Of a stretch of DNA of 64,000 nt, positions 11,807-22,351 are shown in pieces. How positions within the stretch are numbered: the first letter of the stretch is position 1; the number at the start of each line of letters is the position of its first letter. This DNA comes from Lotus japonicus (taxonomy: Eukaryota > Streptophyta > Magnoliopsida > Fabales > Fabaceae), in assembly GCF_012489685.1 (NCBI RefSeq), contig NC_080042.1, positions 54,488,066 to 54,552,065 of the forward strand, written 5' to 3'. The notes below the pieces were generated by a model. It was not told the DNA's origin. It searched no databases and saw only the letters and a list, made by a program, of their open reading frames with translations. The translations under genes and the position numbers were made by a program.

Positions 11807-14800
11807 TTCACTCTCTCACTCACGCTCTCCCTCAACCTCTCGACTCTTTCTCTCTTCCTCTCCAAGACCCATTTTCTTCTTCTTCTGATTATTTTCCCTA
11901 AGGTTGCAACACTACCAGCACCTTCTTCTCCTCCTGGTGACAACCACCACCGCCTGGTCACTCTCCTTCCAGAGGCTACACCATCACCACCGTTCATGTC
12001 CTGATCTTTCTCTTCTTCTCCTTCCATGTGCAAACCACCATGGCATCACCCAAGCTAGCCACCACCGCCAGCAGCCACGGTGACGCCGCCACCTCCTTCA
12101 CTCCTGCGAGCACCATCATCACCAACATGATGAGAAACAACAGAGAACAGAGGAGAAAAATGAAACCCTAGACGCACCTTCAAAGCCCGATCTCTGGCGA
12201 ACCACTGATTTTTTGGAAAAACCAACCACACCATGGAACTCCCCTCGCCGTACGCTGCAAAACCCCTAAAGAAATTTCCAATTCCAACGACCTTCGCTGG
12301 AAGCCGCCGCCAGCCGCCGCCAACCACCGTCTTCTCCGGCAACCTTCGCCGGAGGACTTACTCAGTTCATAACCGTGAAGCTCTTTCCCTCCTCTGGCCG
12401 AATTGATGGTCAATTTTTGGTAAGGAACTCTCATTCCCTCCAATTTCTGAATTGCCCTTTTCAAAACCCTATTTTTCCTCCTGTGCAACTTCTAAGTATC
12501 ATGCCATTGCTGTTCAGTTTTATTGGTCTCCAGAGGAAGGGGAAGCTACTGCCAAAGATGAAAGATGAGTTCAACTCAGCCCCACAGCCTTAGGAAATTG
12601 AGGTAGAAGGAGAAAGAACCCAATGTGCTTAGTGTATGTTTTTGTCAAATGATAGTCTTAGGTTATATGATTTCTGATTTGGGGAAAATAGAAATTAGGA
12701 TTCAATTTTAGAAAATGTATCATGGTGCTACTGTAATTGTTATAGGAAGCTTGTACTTTAGCCCTTTTGTGATTTATGAACATGGATGAATTAAAGTACA
12801 ATGGTTAGGTTTTCAGAATGGAAATTTAGTAGAATTTACGAACTCTTGAACTCGTTCTTAAGCTGTGTTAACAAACTAATTTGAAGAAGTTTTCTTCATA
12901 AGAATTGTAGATCTTTTCGTTAGAAAACGTTTGCCGCTGGTTTCATGTCGTTCCGACTCATGTAGCTCAGTTATGCGCATTTTAGTGAGCACAGGTTAAG
13001 CTGTCCCGTTTCTCACGATTTGTTGTTAGTATTTTATTTTTCCTGAATTTTGTACTTCGAATTTAGACTTGAAAATTTATAGGTATTTACAAAACATGTA
13101 GACAAAACCATGATAAATATATTAGATTTTTCGGAGTGCATTTGACATATTTAAAAATTAGCCAAAGTCGCTGTACAATTTATAATCGTTTGACATAATT
13201 AGTTATTTCAAGTTTAAAGAGTTGCTTTGGAAAATAGATGAGAACATCTTCTATTTTAAAATGATATTACAATGCTTTAGAGTAGGAAAACCTCTTTTGT
13301 ACTTTACTTACGTACGTTGTTTATTCGTCTATGAAAATAAAGAACATTTGTGTTTTACACACGGGTATTTGTTCAAAATCGAATGCGAAAGGTTTTGAAA
13401 GTCGAACAAGTTTTTGGAATGTTAGGGAATAAGAGTTTTGTTATTATCTCCTTAAGTTGATTTTCTAAGTCAAAAGCTTTTGAAGCATCGTAAATTGTGT
13501 TAGTGGTTGGTGTCATTATGACAACTTGTCTTGACTTCCTAGTATGATCCTAATGGTTTTTAATCATTACGGAGATTAAGTTTAACTTGTGTTTTCTTCG
13601 AGTCAATTGCTTGAGGTCGTAGCTCTAGACTCGGGAAGTAGGTAGCTCAATTAGTAATTACGTTATGTGTACTTATGAAGGGTACGAATAACGGAAGCGC
13701 TTGGCGACGAAGCCAAAGGACAAAAAAAGAAGCGAGCCGACACGGGAAAACAAGGGTGTGATTGGATTGGAGTTGCAGTTTAAGCATGAAATTGGCTAAG
13801 GTAAGGGTTACTCGGTTTTAGCGCGTCTTTGAGTCCTGCCTGCTTTTATCGCACTGCCTGCGTTTGAGATGAAGATGTTTATATTGATTGGCATTGGATT
13901 ATGATTATTATGCTTGCAATGTTGTATGCTTGCTTATATTGACTGTTTCTGAGGCTTGTGCCAAATGATTTCTAAAGGCTTCGGCCGAGTGAACTTATTG
14001 AGACGTGTGTCTCCGTTTTCTGAGAGGCTTCGGCCGTTTACTGGTTTCTGTCATTACTGCTTTCTAGTGGATAAGACATGGTTATTGTTGATATCTTGAT
14101 TGTTGTTATGTTGAAATAGTGAGCTGAGTTAGTATGCATTTTGATGAGACGTATGTTTGTTGATAATATGAATAACATGTGATTATGTTGATTCGATTAT
14201 TTGATTTGAGATTGTTGTTTGAGTGACCACTGAGTTGGATGAGATGTTTTGGTTTGCTTAAAGTGGCGATGAGGTGGGTTTGTCCCACAGGATTGTCTCG
14301 TCTTTCGGGGTGTTATCAAGTGGTAGTGGAGTGGATATTTTCACATGACTATCCCGTCCTTCGAGGCGTTACTTAGTGACAGTGGAGTGGATATTTTCAC
14401 AGGACTATCACGTCTTGCGAGACATTATTGTTTGATTGATATTGTTGAGGATTGTCGATATCTGATTTGATGTTATATTGTTGAGGATTATTGATATCTG
14501 ATTTGATGTTATATTATTGATGATTGTTGATATATAATTTGATGTATATGGTTGAACTTGTTGATATCTGATTTGATGTTATATTTTTAAGGTTGTTGAT
14601 ATCTGATTTGAGGTTATTGTCATATGATTTGATTTTATATTGTTGAGGTTGTGGATATCTGATTTGATTTTATGTTGTTGATTTTGCCGATATCTGATTT
14701 AAATCTATGTTGTTGATATCTGAATTAAATTTAGGTTGTTGGATATATGTCGTTATCTATCTTGAATTAAGTTGCTAGCTTATGTACCATGTTACGCACT

Positions 14801-15251
14801 TAAACTTTGATAGCATGTTTTTCCCTTTTATATGTGGTAATTGCATGGAGTTAATCCTTTTTGTTTGCTACTTGTTGTTTGGGCGCTTAACGCTATTAGG
14901 CGATGGAGAATCTTCGCTTAAACTTTGTGCGAGTGGAGATGAGGACTTGAAGAACTGTGGATGACTCGAAGAATAGAGTCGGGTGTAGGGCTAGAGCCTT
15001 GGGTTAGAGAGCTTACCGTTATTGGTTTAAGCTCGCATAATGATTTTAGAAATTTATATTTGGGGTTTCGGGTACTCGCCTTGTTCAAGGTTTGATGTAA
15101 ATCTCTTTGTAGTTGGGAGTATGCATGACATGTTTTGGAAATACATTTGAAAAGAAAAAAATATACTCGTGATTATACATTCTTTTGGAAAACATTGCAT
15201 ATTTATTTTAGTAGGTTGCTACCGTAACACCCTGAAAATCGAGGCGTTACA
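11807..15251 (+). mobile_element. Remnant of a large Ty3-type LTR, interrupted by the 2.4-11.8 kb element
   Basis: No coding domain is visible. The right end reads TAACACCCTGAAAATCGAGGCGTTACA and abuts a LINE fragment abruptly at 15251/15252. This ending resembles the CGTTACA and GTTACA ends of the other two Ty3-type LTRs in the window, and the stretch has similar style (TTCGGCCG motifs, CT-rich leader, internal tandem repeats). I infer a plus-orientation LTR, perhaps solo, whose left part was displaced by the minus-strand Ty3 insertion and lies across the gap. Short frames such as 12055-12342 on the minus strand are low-complexity and not credible genes. The left border is not visible. Confidence 0.5.
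14284..14760. repeat. Two families of tandem repeats inside the LTR remnant
   Basis: First, a ~57-bp unit containing AGTGGAGTGGATATTTTCAC is present twice (from about 14325 and 14382), each followed by a GACTATC..CGTC stretch. Second, from about 14435 to 14750 a ~30-bp unit built on TTGTTGATATCTGATTTGAT recurs about ten times with decay. Internal subrepeats of this kind are common in long plant Ty3 LTRs. Confidence 0.7.
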
Positions 15252-15690
15252 ATATGCACCAAACCTCTGTTGCAACTACCATCTACATTGAGCTTCACCC
15301 ACTCTGCTTCTGGAACTTTCCAAGATCTCGCAGTGGGTGTTACTTCATGCAAATCCAAAGAAAGCATCGAGTCATTCCAGTCGCCCAGGATAAAGCGCAG
15401 CACATCTTCAATATTCCAGGTTTCAGTACCTAAAGCCATGTTATTTCGCCATCTCCAAATCCACCACAAGATATAGATCAACTTCTCAACATTTGGTTGT
15501 TGTATAATGCTTAACAGCCAAGACCAGCTGTCAGAAGAGAAAAAAAACCACCAAAGGAGCCATAACCCAGTCGATTCCATACTTCCTTTGAATGGGGACA
15601 ATCACGTAAACAATGGAGGATATCCTCAACTGCTACGGAGCACCTCCCACACCCTACGCTAACCGCCATCAAACACTAATGCTTGTAAAG
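15252..15690 (-). pseudogene. LINE reverse transcriptase C-terminal fragment (zf-RVT plus start of RNase H)
   Basis: On the minus strand this encodes a zf-RVT-like segment (GCGRC, then H, C, C and CPHSKEVWNRLG within 15570-15665) followed by a linker and the start of a plant LINE RNase H domain (WVKLNVDGSC near 15280). The frame is cut at 15251 by the neighbouring LTR end and shifts at least once. The catalytic half of the RNase H domain and the 3' UTR would lie on the other side of the LTR. It is a dead fragment. Confidence 0.75.
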
Positions 15691-16102
15691 ATGACACTCT
15701 TCTTGAACTAATTTAATTCCAATGATTAAATTAATTTAATTTTAGTAATATATAATTTTAAAAGAAAATAACAGCATGACACATTTGCCGATTTGCGTGA
15801 TACTAGTTGGATCAAACTCATAAAGTAAGCACTACGTAAAATTTCGTTATCAATTGGATATGTCTCTAAGAGAAGATCTAAACAAATTAAAAATTTAGGA
15901 ATCCAAATCACACGAGTCAAACATTAAAGAAACATATCACACGAACACGATAATTGTGGAATAAAAAATGCAACTAAACTTAATCCTATTTTATTTTATT
16001 TTACACAACAAGAAATGTGAAACGCACCGTTTAAATGTTAAGTGAGATAGGTTTTTTTTTTTAAGAAAAAATCACTAAACCTAACATACACTAACCCACG
16101 GG
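15691..16102. other. AT-rich intergenic stretch
   Basis: No gene or element end recognised. AT-rich, with an open frame (15726-15920, minus) of non-protein-like composition. It ends where the split MITE begins. Confidence 0.6.
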
Positions 16103-16614
16103 ATAATAATATATACACACCTCTTTTTTATACACTTCATTTCAACCTATTTTTATTTCTATCTCTCTTCTCTTATCATCTAGGCAGAGACTATTTACGC
16201 CGCCCTGTTTTGCTAAGTCCGCCATCTCCTTTTTTAAAAATTCCAACAATGCCCTTAGTAAAAAAAACATAAAAAGGTAATATTTAATTTTTACTTCCCA
16301 CACACCATCTCCTTCTTCCTCCTCACCCTCCTCCTCACTCTCCTCTTAATCCTCCACTCCTCCACTCCTCCACCCCCAAGCTCTTTTGGGTGATCTCAAG
16401 TCAAGAATAGAAGCTTACCCATGTAAGTTTTTACCTTTTTCCGAGCTTTTTTTCAGCTTTTTTTAGCTTCCATCGCGATTTCGCGACTTTCTGACGTAAC
16501 TGGATAGTCCCGCCCTTAACTGGATAGTCCTCAAGCAAATGGATGAGTTTGTTGTTTTTAGCATTGTTTGGCTGTCTGATCATGTTTTAGCAAAAATTTG
16601 CCAAAGGGGGAGAT

Positions 16615-17537
16615 TGTAGTTCTTTTGATTGGTTGCATTTTGCTCAAAACATGATGGGCAACCATATGTTCCAACATCTGGAGCAACATGGTGGAATTAC
16701 ATATGTTGCTTGTTCAGTCGTTAAAGTCAAGCTTGTTGTGAGGTTGCTAACTGTATGGTGATTCAGAAGTTTTTATCCTATGCTGTGCGTTTTATCTTCT
16801 GAAGGCGTGTTTGTTTTAATCTTGGCTGAAGTAACAAGATTAATATCGTATGGACCAAGTCTATCTCAAATTCTGTTTTACTTGGTTCTGTTATTTTATT
16901 CTGGTAAGATTTGATTCCATGAAGATTCTTTCCAGAAGTGTGTTAGTGGACTCTATGACGTTCAGCCCATTGAAGATCCAAGCCCCAAGTGAACGTCTAT
17001 ATAAAAGGAACTTGTAAACCCTAGCTGGGCACGGATTCAGAGATTCAGATATTGATTTAGGGTTTTGTTTGTGAGTCCTCTTGTGAGTGTTGTACCAACT
17101 TAGTGCTTTAGTTCATCAAAGTACTGAGTTGAATTTGTTTAGTTGAGTTGTAATCTCATCAAACTGTTTTTGATAAACATGTCTTGATCACTGTGGCAGT
17201 GATTGTTAGGAGTTAGAGAAAGTTTTCTCATAGCTTAGAGGAGAAGGGCTAAGCTTGATTAACTTGTGTAATAGTGGTGAACATATAAGAGGCTCTATAC
17301 TAAGGGGGAGTACTTAGGTATAGGAGGGACTTTTATGTGACCTGAGAACTATTATTTGATAGTGAATTGACTCCTGGATTGGTATCCTCCAGACGTAGGT
17401 GATGTTCACCGAACTGGGTTAACAACTCCTTGTGTTTTAACTGTTTGTTTATTATTGATACTCTGATTGTGTTTTGTTGTGCTACACATTGTTGCAACAT
17501 TGTGTATCACATATGTCCTAGGTGAATACGAATTTCA
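16615..17537 (+). repeat. 5' LTR of the SIRE-like element
   Basis: Begins TGTAGTTCTTTTG after AAAGGGGGAGAT and ends ACGAATTTCA before the primer-binding site. It contains a TATATAAAA promoter motif at 16998-17006. Compared with 24704-25627 it differs at about four sites: TTGC/CTGC near 16638, one T in a TTTAG run near 17056, AAC/CAC near 17260 and ATG/CTG near 17511. Confidence 0.95.
16998..17006 (+). promoter_or_regulatory. TATA box in the SIRE-like 5' LTR
   Basis: TATATAAAA sits mid-LTR, as expected for the U3/R border of a copia LTR. The identical motif is at 25087-25095 in the 3' LTR. Confidence 0.7.
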
Positions 17538-17539
17538 AT

Positions 17540-17551
17540 TGGTATCAGAGC
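17540..17551 (+). other. Primer-binding site (initiator tRNA-Met) of the SIRE-like element
   Basis: TGGTATCAGAGC two bases after the LTR end, complementary to the 3' end of initiator methionine tRNA. Confidence 0.93.
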
Positions 17552-17602
17552 AGGCACCCTGTTCTGGTTGGGTGAGCTCCAGGGAAGACTGATTCGGTTC
17601 CA

Positions 17603-19843
17603 ATGGACAACTCAAAGGAAGGTGGTTCTGTGAATAGACCACCTATTCTGGATGGCACCAACTACGACTACTGGAAGGCGCGTATGATTGCGTTTCTTAA
17701 ATCAATTGACAGCAAGACCTGGAAGGCTATTGTCAAAGGTTGGAAACATCCGGTCAATATACCCAAGGAAGGGTCATCTGTTGGTGAATTGAAACCTGAG
17801 GATGAATGGAATAAAGAAGAGGATGAGGAAGCGTTGGGCAACTCTAAAGCGCTGAATGCTATATTCAATGGAGTGGATAAAAATATGTTCCGATTGATCA
17901 ACACTTGCACTGTGGCAAAGGATGCTTGGGAGATTCTCAAGACTGCTCATGAGGGGACTTCCAGAGTTAGAATGTCGAGGCTTCAAATTCTAACAACTCA
18001 GTTTGAGAACTTAAAGATGAAGGAAGATGAGACCATTTCTGATTTTCATATGAGACTGCGTGATATGGTAAACTCCTCATTCGCTTTAGGGGAACAAATG
18101 TCAGAGGAGAAGCTTGTGAGAAAGATTCTCAGATCTCTTCCCAAGAAGTTCGACATGAAAGTAACTGCTATTGAAGAAGCTCAAGACATAAGCAGTATCA
18201 AGGTGGATGAGCTTATTGGATCTTTGATGACTTTTGAAATGACTCAGAATGATAGACCTGAGAAAAGAAATAAAAGCATTGCTCTTGTCTCAAGCACAGA
18301 TTTAGATGATGATATGTCTGACAATGAAACTAATGAAAGCATATCTAAAGCCATTGCTTTTCTGGGAAGAAAATTCAACAAGGTTTTGAAGAGGCTGGAT
18401 AAACGATCAAGGCCAAATGTGCAAGACAAACGACCTGACAACTTCAAGAATCAGCAATTTCAAAGAAAAATGAAAGATGAAGACAAGGCAGGAAATGGCC
18501 GAGGAGTTCAATGTCATGAATGTGAGGGTTTTGGCCACATCAGGGCTGAATGTGCCACATACTTAAAGAAACAGAAGAAAGGAATGGTCACCACTTGGTC
18601 TGATGATGAATCTGATACTGAAGGTGAAGATGTAACAGCAAACAAAGTAACATCATTCATGGTTAGATGTGATTCAGATGATGGAGACAGTGACAAGGAA
18701 ATCTCCGATGAGGAACTTGCTGAAGCCTATAAACTTCTCTACACTAAGTGGAAAGAAGCATGTATCTATGGTCAGCAACAAAAGAAGCAAGTCCTTGACC
18801 TTCAAGCTGAGAAGAAGAAGCTAACTGAAGAAGTTGCCTTATTGAACTCAAAAATGGAAGGAATGACCAAGTCCATTCGCATGATGAGCAAAAGCACTGA
18901 TATTCTGGATGAAATTCTTGATGTGGGAAAAAGTGCAGGTGATAAAACTGGGATAGGATTTGATTATCGTGCTGTTAACAAGGCAAGTCAGAACATGACC
19001 AAGGAACATGTGCAGATTGGAAGGCAATCAAATGTTAAAATGTGGAACCACAGGCCCCAGCAATCGGTTACACATTCGTATGCTCAAGTCAGGAACTATC
19101 AAAATTCAACTTGGAGATGTCATTACTGTGGCAGATTTGGTCACATTAGACCATATTGCTTCAAGCTGTATGGATATCCTATGCTTCAAGGTGTATCACG
19201 AGAAGATGAAAAGAAAAGTTCAGACAAAAGAAAGTGGAAGCCTAGGGTTAATGTTACTGCTCTCATTGCTCACACCTCTCTGCGCGCATCATCAAAAGAA
19301 GACTGGTACTTTGATAGTGGGTGTTCCAGACACATGACAGGAGTAAAAAGTTATCTTGAGAAAGTGAAACCACATGCTAAGAGCTTTGTTACTTTTGGGG
19401 ATGGAGCCAAAGGAAAGATCAGAGGAATTGGAAAATTGTCTGACACAGGATCTCCAAACCTTGATGATGTCTTGCTAGTTGAAGGGTTAACTGCAAACTT
19501 GATCAGCATAAGTCAACTTTGTGACCAAGGCTTGAAGGTGGTGTTCAAACAGTCTGGGTGTGTTGTCAAAAATAAGAACAAGGATGTGCTGATGAGAGGA
19601 GCTAGATCAAAGGACAACTGCTACATGTGGACCTCTGAAACAACATCTTTGTCTGCTCGATGTTTGATGTCTAAAGAAGATGAAGTTAGAATCTGGCACC
19701 AAAAGTTAGGTCATCTGAATCTTAAGAGTATGAAAAGGATTGTTGCTGAGGAAGTAGTTAGAGGGATACCAAAGTTGAACATCCAAGAAGGAAAGGTTTG
19801 TGGTGAATGTCAGATTGGGAAGCAGGTCAAAATGTCTCACTAG
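17603..19843 (+). CDS. SIRE-like Gag-protease-integrase N-terminal part, ended by an amber codon
   Basis: The first ATG after the primer-binding site opens a 746-residue frame. Gag core with the copia-type LDGTNYDYWKARM motif at 16-28; zinc knuckles CHECEGFGHIRAEC at 304-317 and CHYCGRFGHIRPYC at 506-519; a Lys/Glu-rich coiled-coil-like stretch ~385-440; aspartic protease motif DWYFDSGCSRHMTG near 567-580; and the integrase zinc region with WHQKLGHLN and CGECQIGK near the end. The frame stops at TAG (19841-19843) within the gag-pre-integrase domain, and the same phase remains open to 22345. The codons after this TAG (AAG TTA) do not match a known leaky context, so it is read as a disabling nonsense change. 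Confidence 0.92.
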   Translation: MDNSKEGGSVNRPPILDGTNYDYWKARMIAFLKSIDSKTWKAIVKGWKHPVNIPKEGSSVGELKPEDEWNKEEDEEALGNSKALNAIFNGVDKNMFRLINTCTVAKDAWEILKTAHEGTSRVRMSRLQILTTQFENLKMKEDETISDFHMRLRDMVNSSFALGEQMSEEKLVRKILRSLPKKFDMKVTAIEEAQDISSIKVDELIGSLMTFEMTQNDRPEKRNKSIALVSSTDLDDDMSDNETNESISKAIAFLGRKFNKVLKRLDKRSRPNVQDKRPDNFKNQQFQRKMKDEDKAGNGRGVQCHECEGFGHIRAECATYLKKQKKGMVTTWSDDESDTEGEDVTANKVTSFMVRCDSDDGDSDKEISDEELAEAYKLLYTKWKEACIYGQQQKKQVLDLQAEKKKLTEEVALLNSKMEGMTKSIRMMSKSTDILDEILDVGKSAGDKTGIGFDYRAVNKASQNMTKEHVQIGRQSNVKMWNHRPQQSVTHSYAQVRNYQNSTWRCHYCGRFGHIRPYCFKLYGYPMLQGVSREDEKKSSDKRKWKPRVNVTALIAHTSLRASSKEDWYFDSGCSRHMTGVKSYLEKVKPHAKSFVTFGDGAKGKIRGIGKLSDTGSPNLDDVLLVEGLTANLISISQLCDQGLKVVFKQSGCVVKNKNKDVLMRGARSKDNCYMWTSETTSLSARCLMSKEDEVRIWHQKLGHLNLKSMKRIVAEEVVRGIPKLNIQEGKVCGECQIGKQVKMSH

Positions 19844-22345
19844 AAGTTACAACATCTGACTACATCAAAAGTGCTTGAACTACTGCACATGGATTTGATG
19901 GGGCCAATGCAAGTGGAAAGTCTGGGAGGAAAAAGGTACGTCTTTGTCTGTGTAGATGATTTTTCCAGGTTCACTTGGGTAGAATTTCTGAAGGAGAAGT
20001 CAGACACCTTTGAAGTGTTCAAAGAACTATGTCTCCAAGTGCAAAGGGAAAAAGGGAGTGGGATTGTCAAAATACGAAGTGATCATGGAAAAGAATTTGA
20101 AAATGGTCAATTCTCTGAGTTCTGCTCATCTGAAGGAATCAAACATGAATTCTCTGCTCCTATCACTCCTCAGCAAAATGGAGTGGTTGAAAGGAAGAAC
20201 AGGACATTGCAAGAATCTGCTAGAGCTATGTTGCATGCAAAAAATCTACCATATCATTTTTGGGCTGAAGCCATCAACACTGCCTGCTACATTCACAATC
20301 GTGTCATTATTCGTCAAGGAGACACAGTCACTCAGTATGAACTATGGAAAGGAAAGAAACCTACAGTGAAGTATTTCCATGTTTTTGGGAGCAAGTGCTA
20401 CATTCTGACTGACAGAGAACATAGGAGAAAACTGGATCCTAAAAGTGAAGTTGGAATATTTCTGGGATATTCTGGAAACAGCAGAGCTTACAGAGTTTAT
20501 AATATCCGCACGAGAGTCATGATGGAATCCATTAATGTTGTTGTTGATGATACATCCAATGAGAGAACGGAACAAGCACATGATGAAGATGATCTACCGT
20601 ATGAGTATACTAATGGGGAACCAGATGAGCCAGCAATTCAATTCCAAAATGAACAAGAAGACACTGTCTCTCAACTGCCTTTAGCTACCAAAGAACCCTC
20701 TATTAGAATTCAGAAGATACATCCAAAAGAAAATATCATTGGTGATCTGAATGATGGGGTTATTACAAGGTCAAGGGATCTAGTTTCTAATGCATGCTTC
20801 ATATCAAAAATAGAACCAAAGAATGTCAAAGAAGCTCTGACTGATGAGTTCTGGATTCAATCCATGCAAGAGGAACTGGGACAGTTCAAGAGAAATGAAG
20901 TGTGGGAATTGGTTCCAAGACCTGATGATGCAAATGTTGTGGGAACTAAGTGGATATTCAGGAACAAGTCTGATGAGAGTGGTAATGTGACAAGGAACAA
21001 ATCTCGTCTAGTTGCTCAGGGATACTCTCAAATAGAAGGGGTAGACTTTGATGAAACATTTGCTCCTGTTGCTCGTCTTGAATCTATCAGATTGTTGTTA
21101 GGAGTAGCATGTTTGCTAAAATTCAGACTATATCAAATGGACGTCAAGAGTGCATTCTTGAATGGTTACCTGGATGAAGAAGTCTATGTGGAACAACCTA
21201 AAGGGTTTGTAGATCCAAGTTTTCCAGATCATGTGTACAGATTGAAAAAGGCTCTGTATGGCTTAAAACAAGCACCTAGAGCCTGGTATGAAAGATTAAC
21301 AGAGTTTCTGATCAACAATGGTTATGACAAAGGTGGCATTGACAAAACCTTGTTTGTTAAGAAAAATGGCAGTGAACTCATGGTAGCTCAAATTTATGTT
21401 GATGACATCGTGTTTGGTGGCATGTCGAACCATATGGTGGAACAATTTGTTGAACAAATGAAATCTGAGTTTGAAATGAGTCTTGTAGGCGAATTAACTT
21501 ACTTTCTGGGACTTCAGGTAAAACAGATGGAAGATACCTTATTCATCACTCAAAGTAAGTATGCCAAGGGAATTGTTAAGAAGTTTGGTCTTGAGAATGC
21601 TGGCCATAAAAGAACTCCTGCTGCAACTCATATCAAGCTTACAAAGGATGGGAAAGGTACTGATGTGGATCCTAGTTTATATAGAAGCATGATTGGAAGT
21701 CTTTTGTATCTCACTGCCAGCAGACCAGATATTACTTTTGCAGTTGGAGTCTGTGCTAGGTATCAAGCAGAACCAAAGACTAGTCATCTCATTCAAGTGA
21801 AAAGGATCATTAAGTATATCAGTGGTACAAGTGATTATGGCATTTTGTACTCTCGCAACACTAATTCAGTGTTAACAGGTTACTGTGATGCGGATTGGGC
21901 TGGAAGTGCTGATGATAGGAAGAGCACATCAGGTGGATGTTTCTTTCTTGGAAGCAATCTAATTTCTTGGTTCAGTAAAAAGCAAAATTGTGTCTCTCTC
22001 TCTACGGCAGAAGCTGAATATATAGCTGCTGGAAGCAGTTGCACTCAGTTGATGTGGATGAAACAAATGTTAAAGGAGTATAATGTGCAACAAGATGTTA
22101 TGACATTGTTTTGTGACAATCTAAGTGCTATCAACATATCCAAAAATCCAATTCAGCACAGCAGAACAAAACATATTGATATTCGTCATCATTTCATCAG
22201 GGAGTTGGTTGAAGATGGTACTGTTACTCTGGAACATGTCTCAACTGAGAAGCAGTTAGCAGATATTTTTACCAAAGCTCTGGATGCCACACAGTTTGAA
22301 AAATTGAGGCAGTTATTGGGTATCTGTTTATTTGAGGAATTATAG
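19844..22345 (+). CDS. SIRE-like Pol: integrase, reverse transcriptase, RNase H
   Basis: This continues the gag frame after the amber codon; the first internal near-start is at 19871. Integrase core: HMDLMGPM (first Asp), RSDHGKEF (second Asp) and [12 protein letters not shown] (Glu). Copia reverse transcriptase: [25 protein letters not shown] and the catalytic YVDD of [10 protein letters not shown]. RNase [21 protein letters not shown] and TAEAEYIAA. It ends TTA TAG at 22340-22345, with the next frame in the same phase. No other break was seen over 830 codons. Without suppression of the upstream stop this part would not be made as a Gag-Pol fusion in this copy. Confidence 0.92.
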   Translation, partial: KLQHLTTSKVLELLHMDLMGPMQVESLGGKRYVFVCVDDFSRFTWVEFLKEKSDTFEVFKELCLQVQREKGSGIVKIRSDHGKEFENGQFSEFCSSEGIKHEFSAPITPQQNGVVERKNRTLQESARAMLHAKNLPYHFWAEAINTACYIHNRVIIRQGDTVTQYELWKGKKPTVKYFHVFGSKCYILTDREHRRKLDPKSEVGIFLGYSGNSRAYRVYNIRTRVMMESINVVVDDTSNERTEQAHDEDDLPYEYTNGEPDEPAIQFQNEQEDTVSQLPLATKEPSIRIQKIHPKENIIGDLNDGVITRSRDLVSNACFISKIEPKNVKEALTDEFWIQSMQEELGQFKRNEVWELVPRPDDANVVGTKWIFRNKSDESGNVTRNKSRLVAQGYSQIEGVDFDETFAPVARLESIRLLLGVACLLKFRLYQMDVKSAFLNGYLDEEVYVEQPKGFVDPSFPDHVYRLKKALYGLKQAPRAWYERLTEFLINNGYDKGGIDKTLFVKKNGSELMVAQIYVDDIVFGGMSNHMVEQFVEQMKSEFEMSLVGELTYFLGLQVKQMEDTLFITQSKYAKGIVKKFGLENAGHKRTPAATHIKLTKDGKGTDVDPSLYRSMIGSLLYLTASRPDITFAVGVCARYQAEPKTSHLIQVKRIIKYISGTSDYGILYSRNTNSVLTGYCDADWAGSADDRKSTSGGCFFLGSNLISWFSKKQNCVSLSTAEAEYIAAGSSCTQLMWMKQMLKEYNVQQDVMTLFCDNLSAINISKNPIQHSRTKHIDIRHHFIRELVEDGTVTLEHVSTEKQLADIFTKALDATQFEKLRQLLGICLFEEL

Positions 22346-22351
22346 CAATTA
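22343..22351 (+). promoter_or_regulatory. Candidate stop-codon readthrough site, TAG CAA TTA
   Basis: The pol stop is followed directly by CAA TTA, and the reading frame continues without interruption into the env-like frame. UAG CAA UUA is the leaky context of tobacco mosaic virus and fits the CAR-YYA rule; suppression of a pol stop to express the env-like protein has been described for soybean SIRE1. The sequence shows the motif and the shared phase; function in this copy is inference. Confidence 0.75.

Noticed and set aside
11794..12593. Several short frames right of the Ty3 element
   Set aside because: Gly/Arg- or Ser-rich, overlapping on both strands; they look like the leader of the older LTR rather than genes.
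19841..19843. Programmed readthrough at the amber codon in the SIRE-like gag-pol
   Set aside because: It lies inside the integrase zinc-binding domain, and the following AAG TTA does not fit the CAR-YYA context; a nonsense change is simpler.
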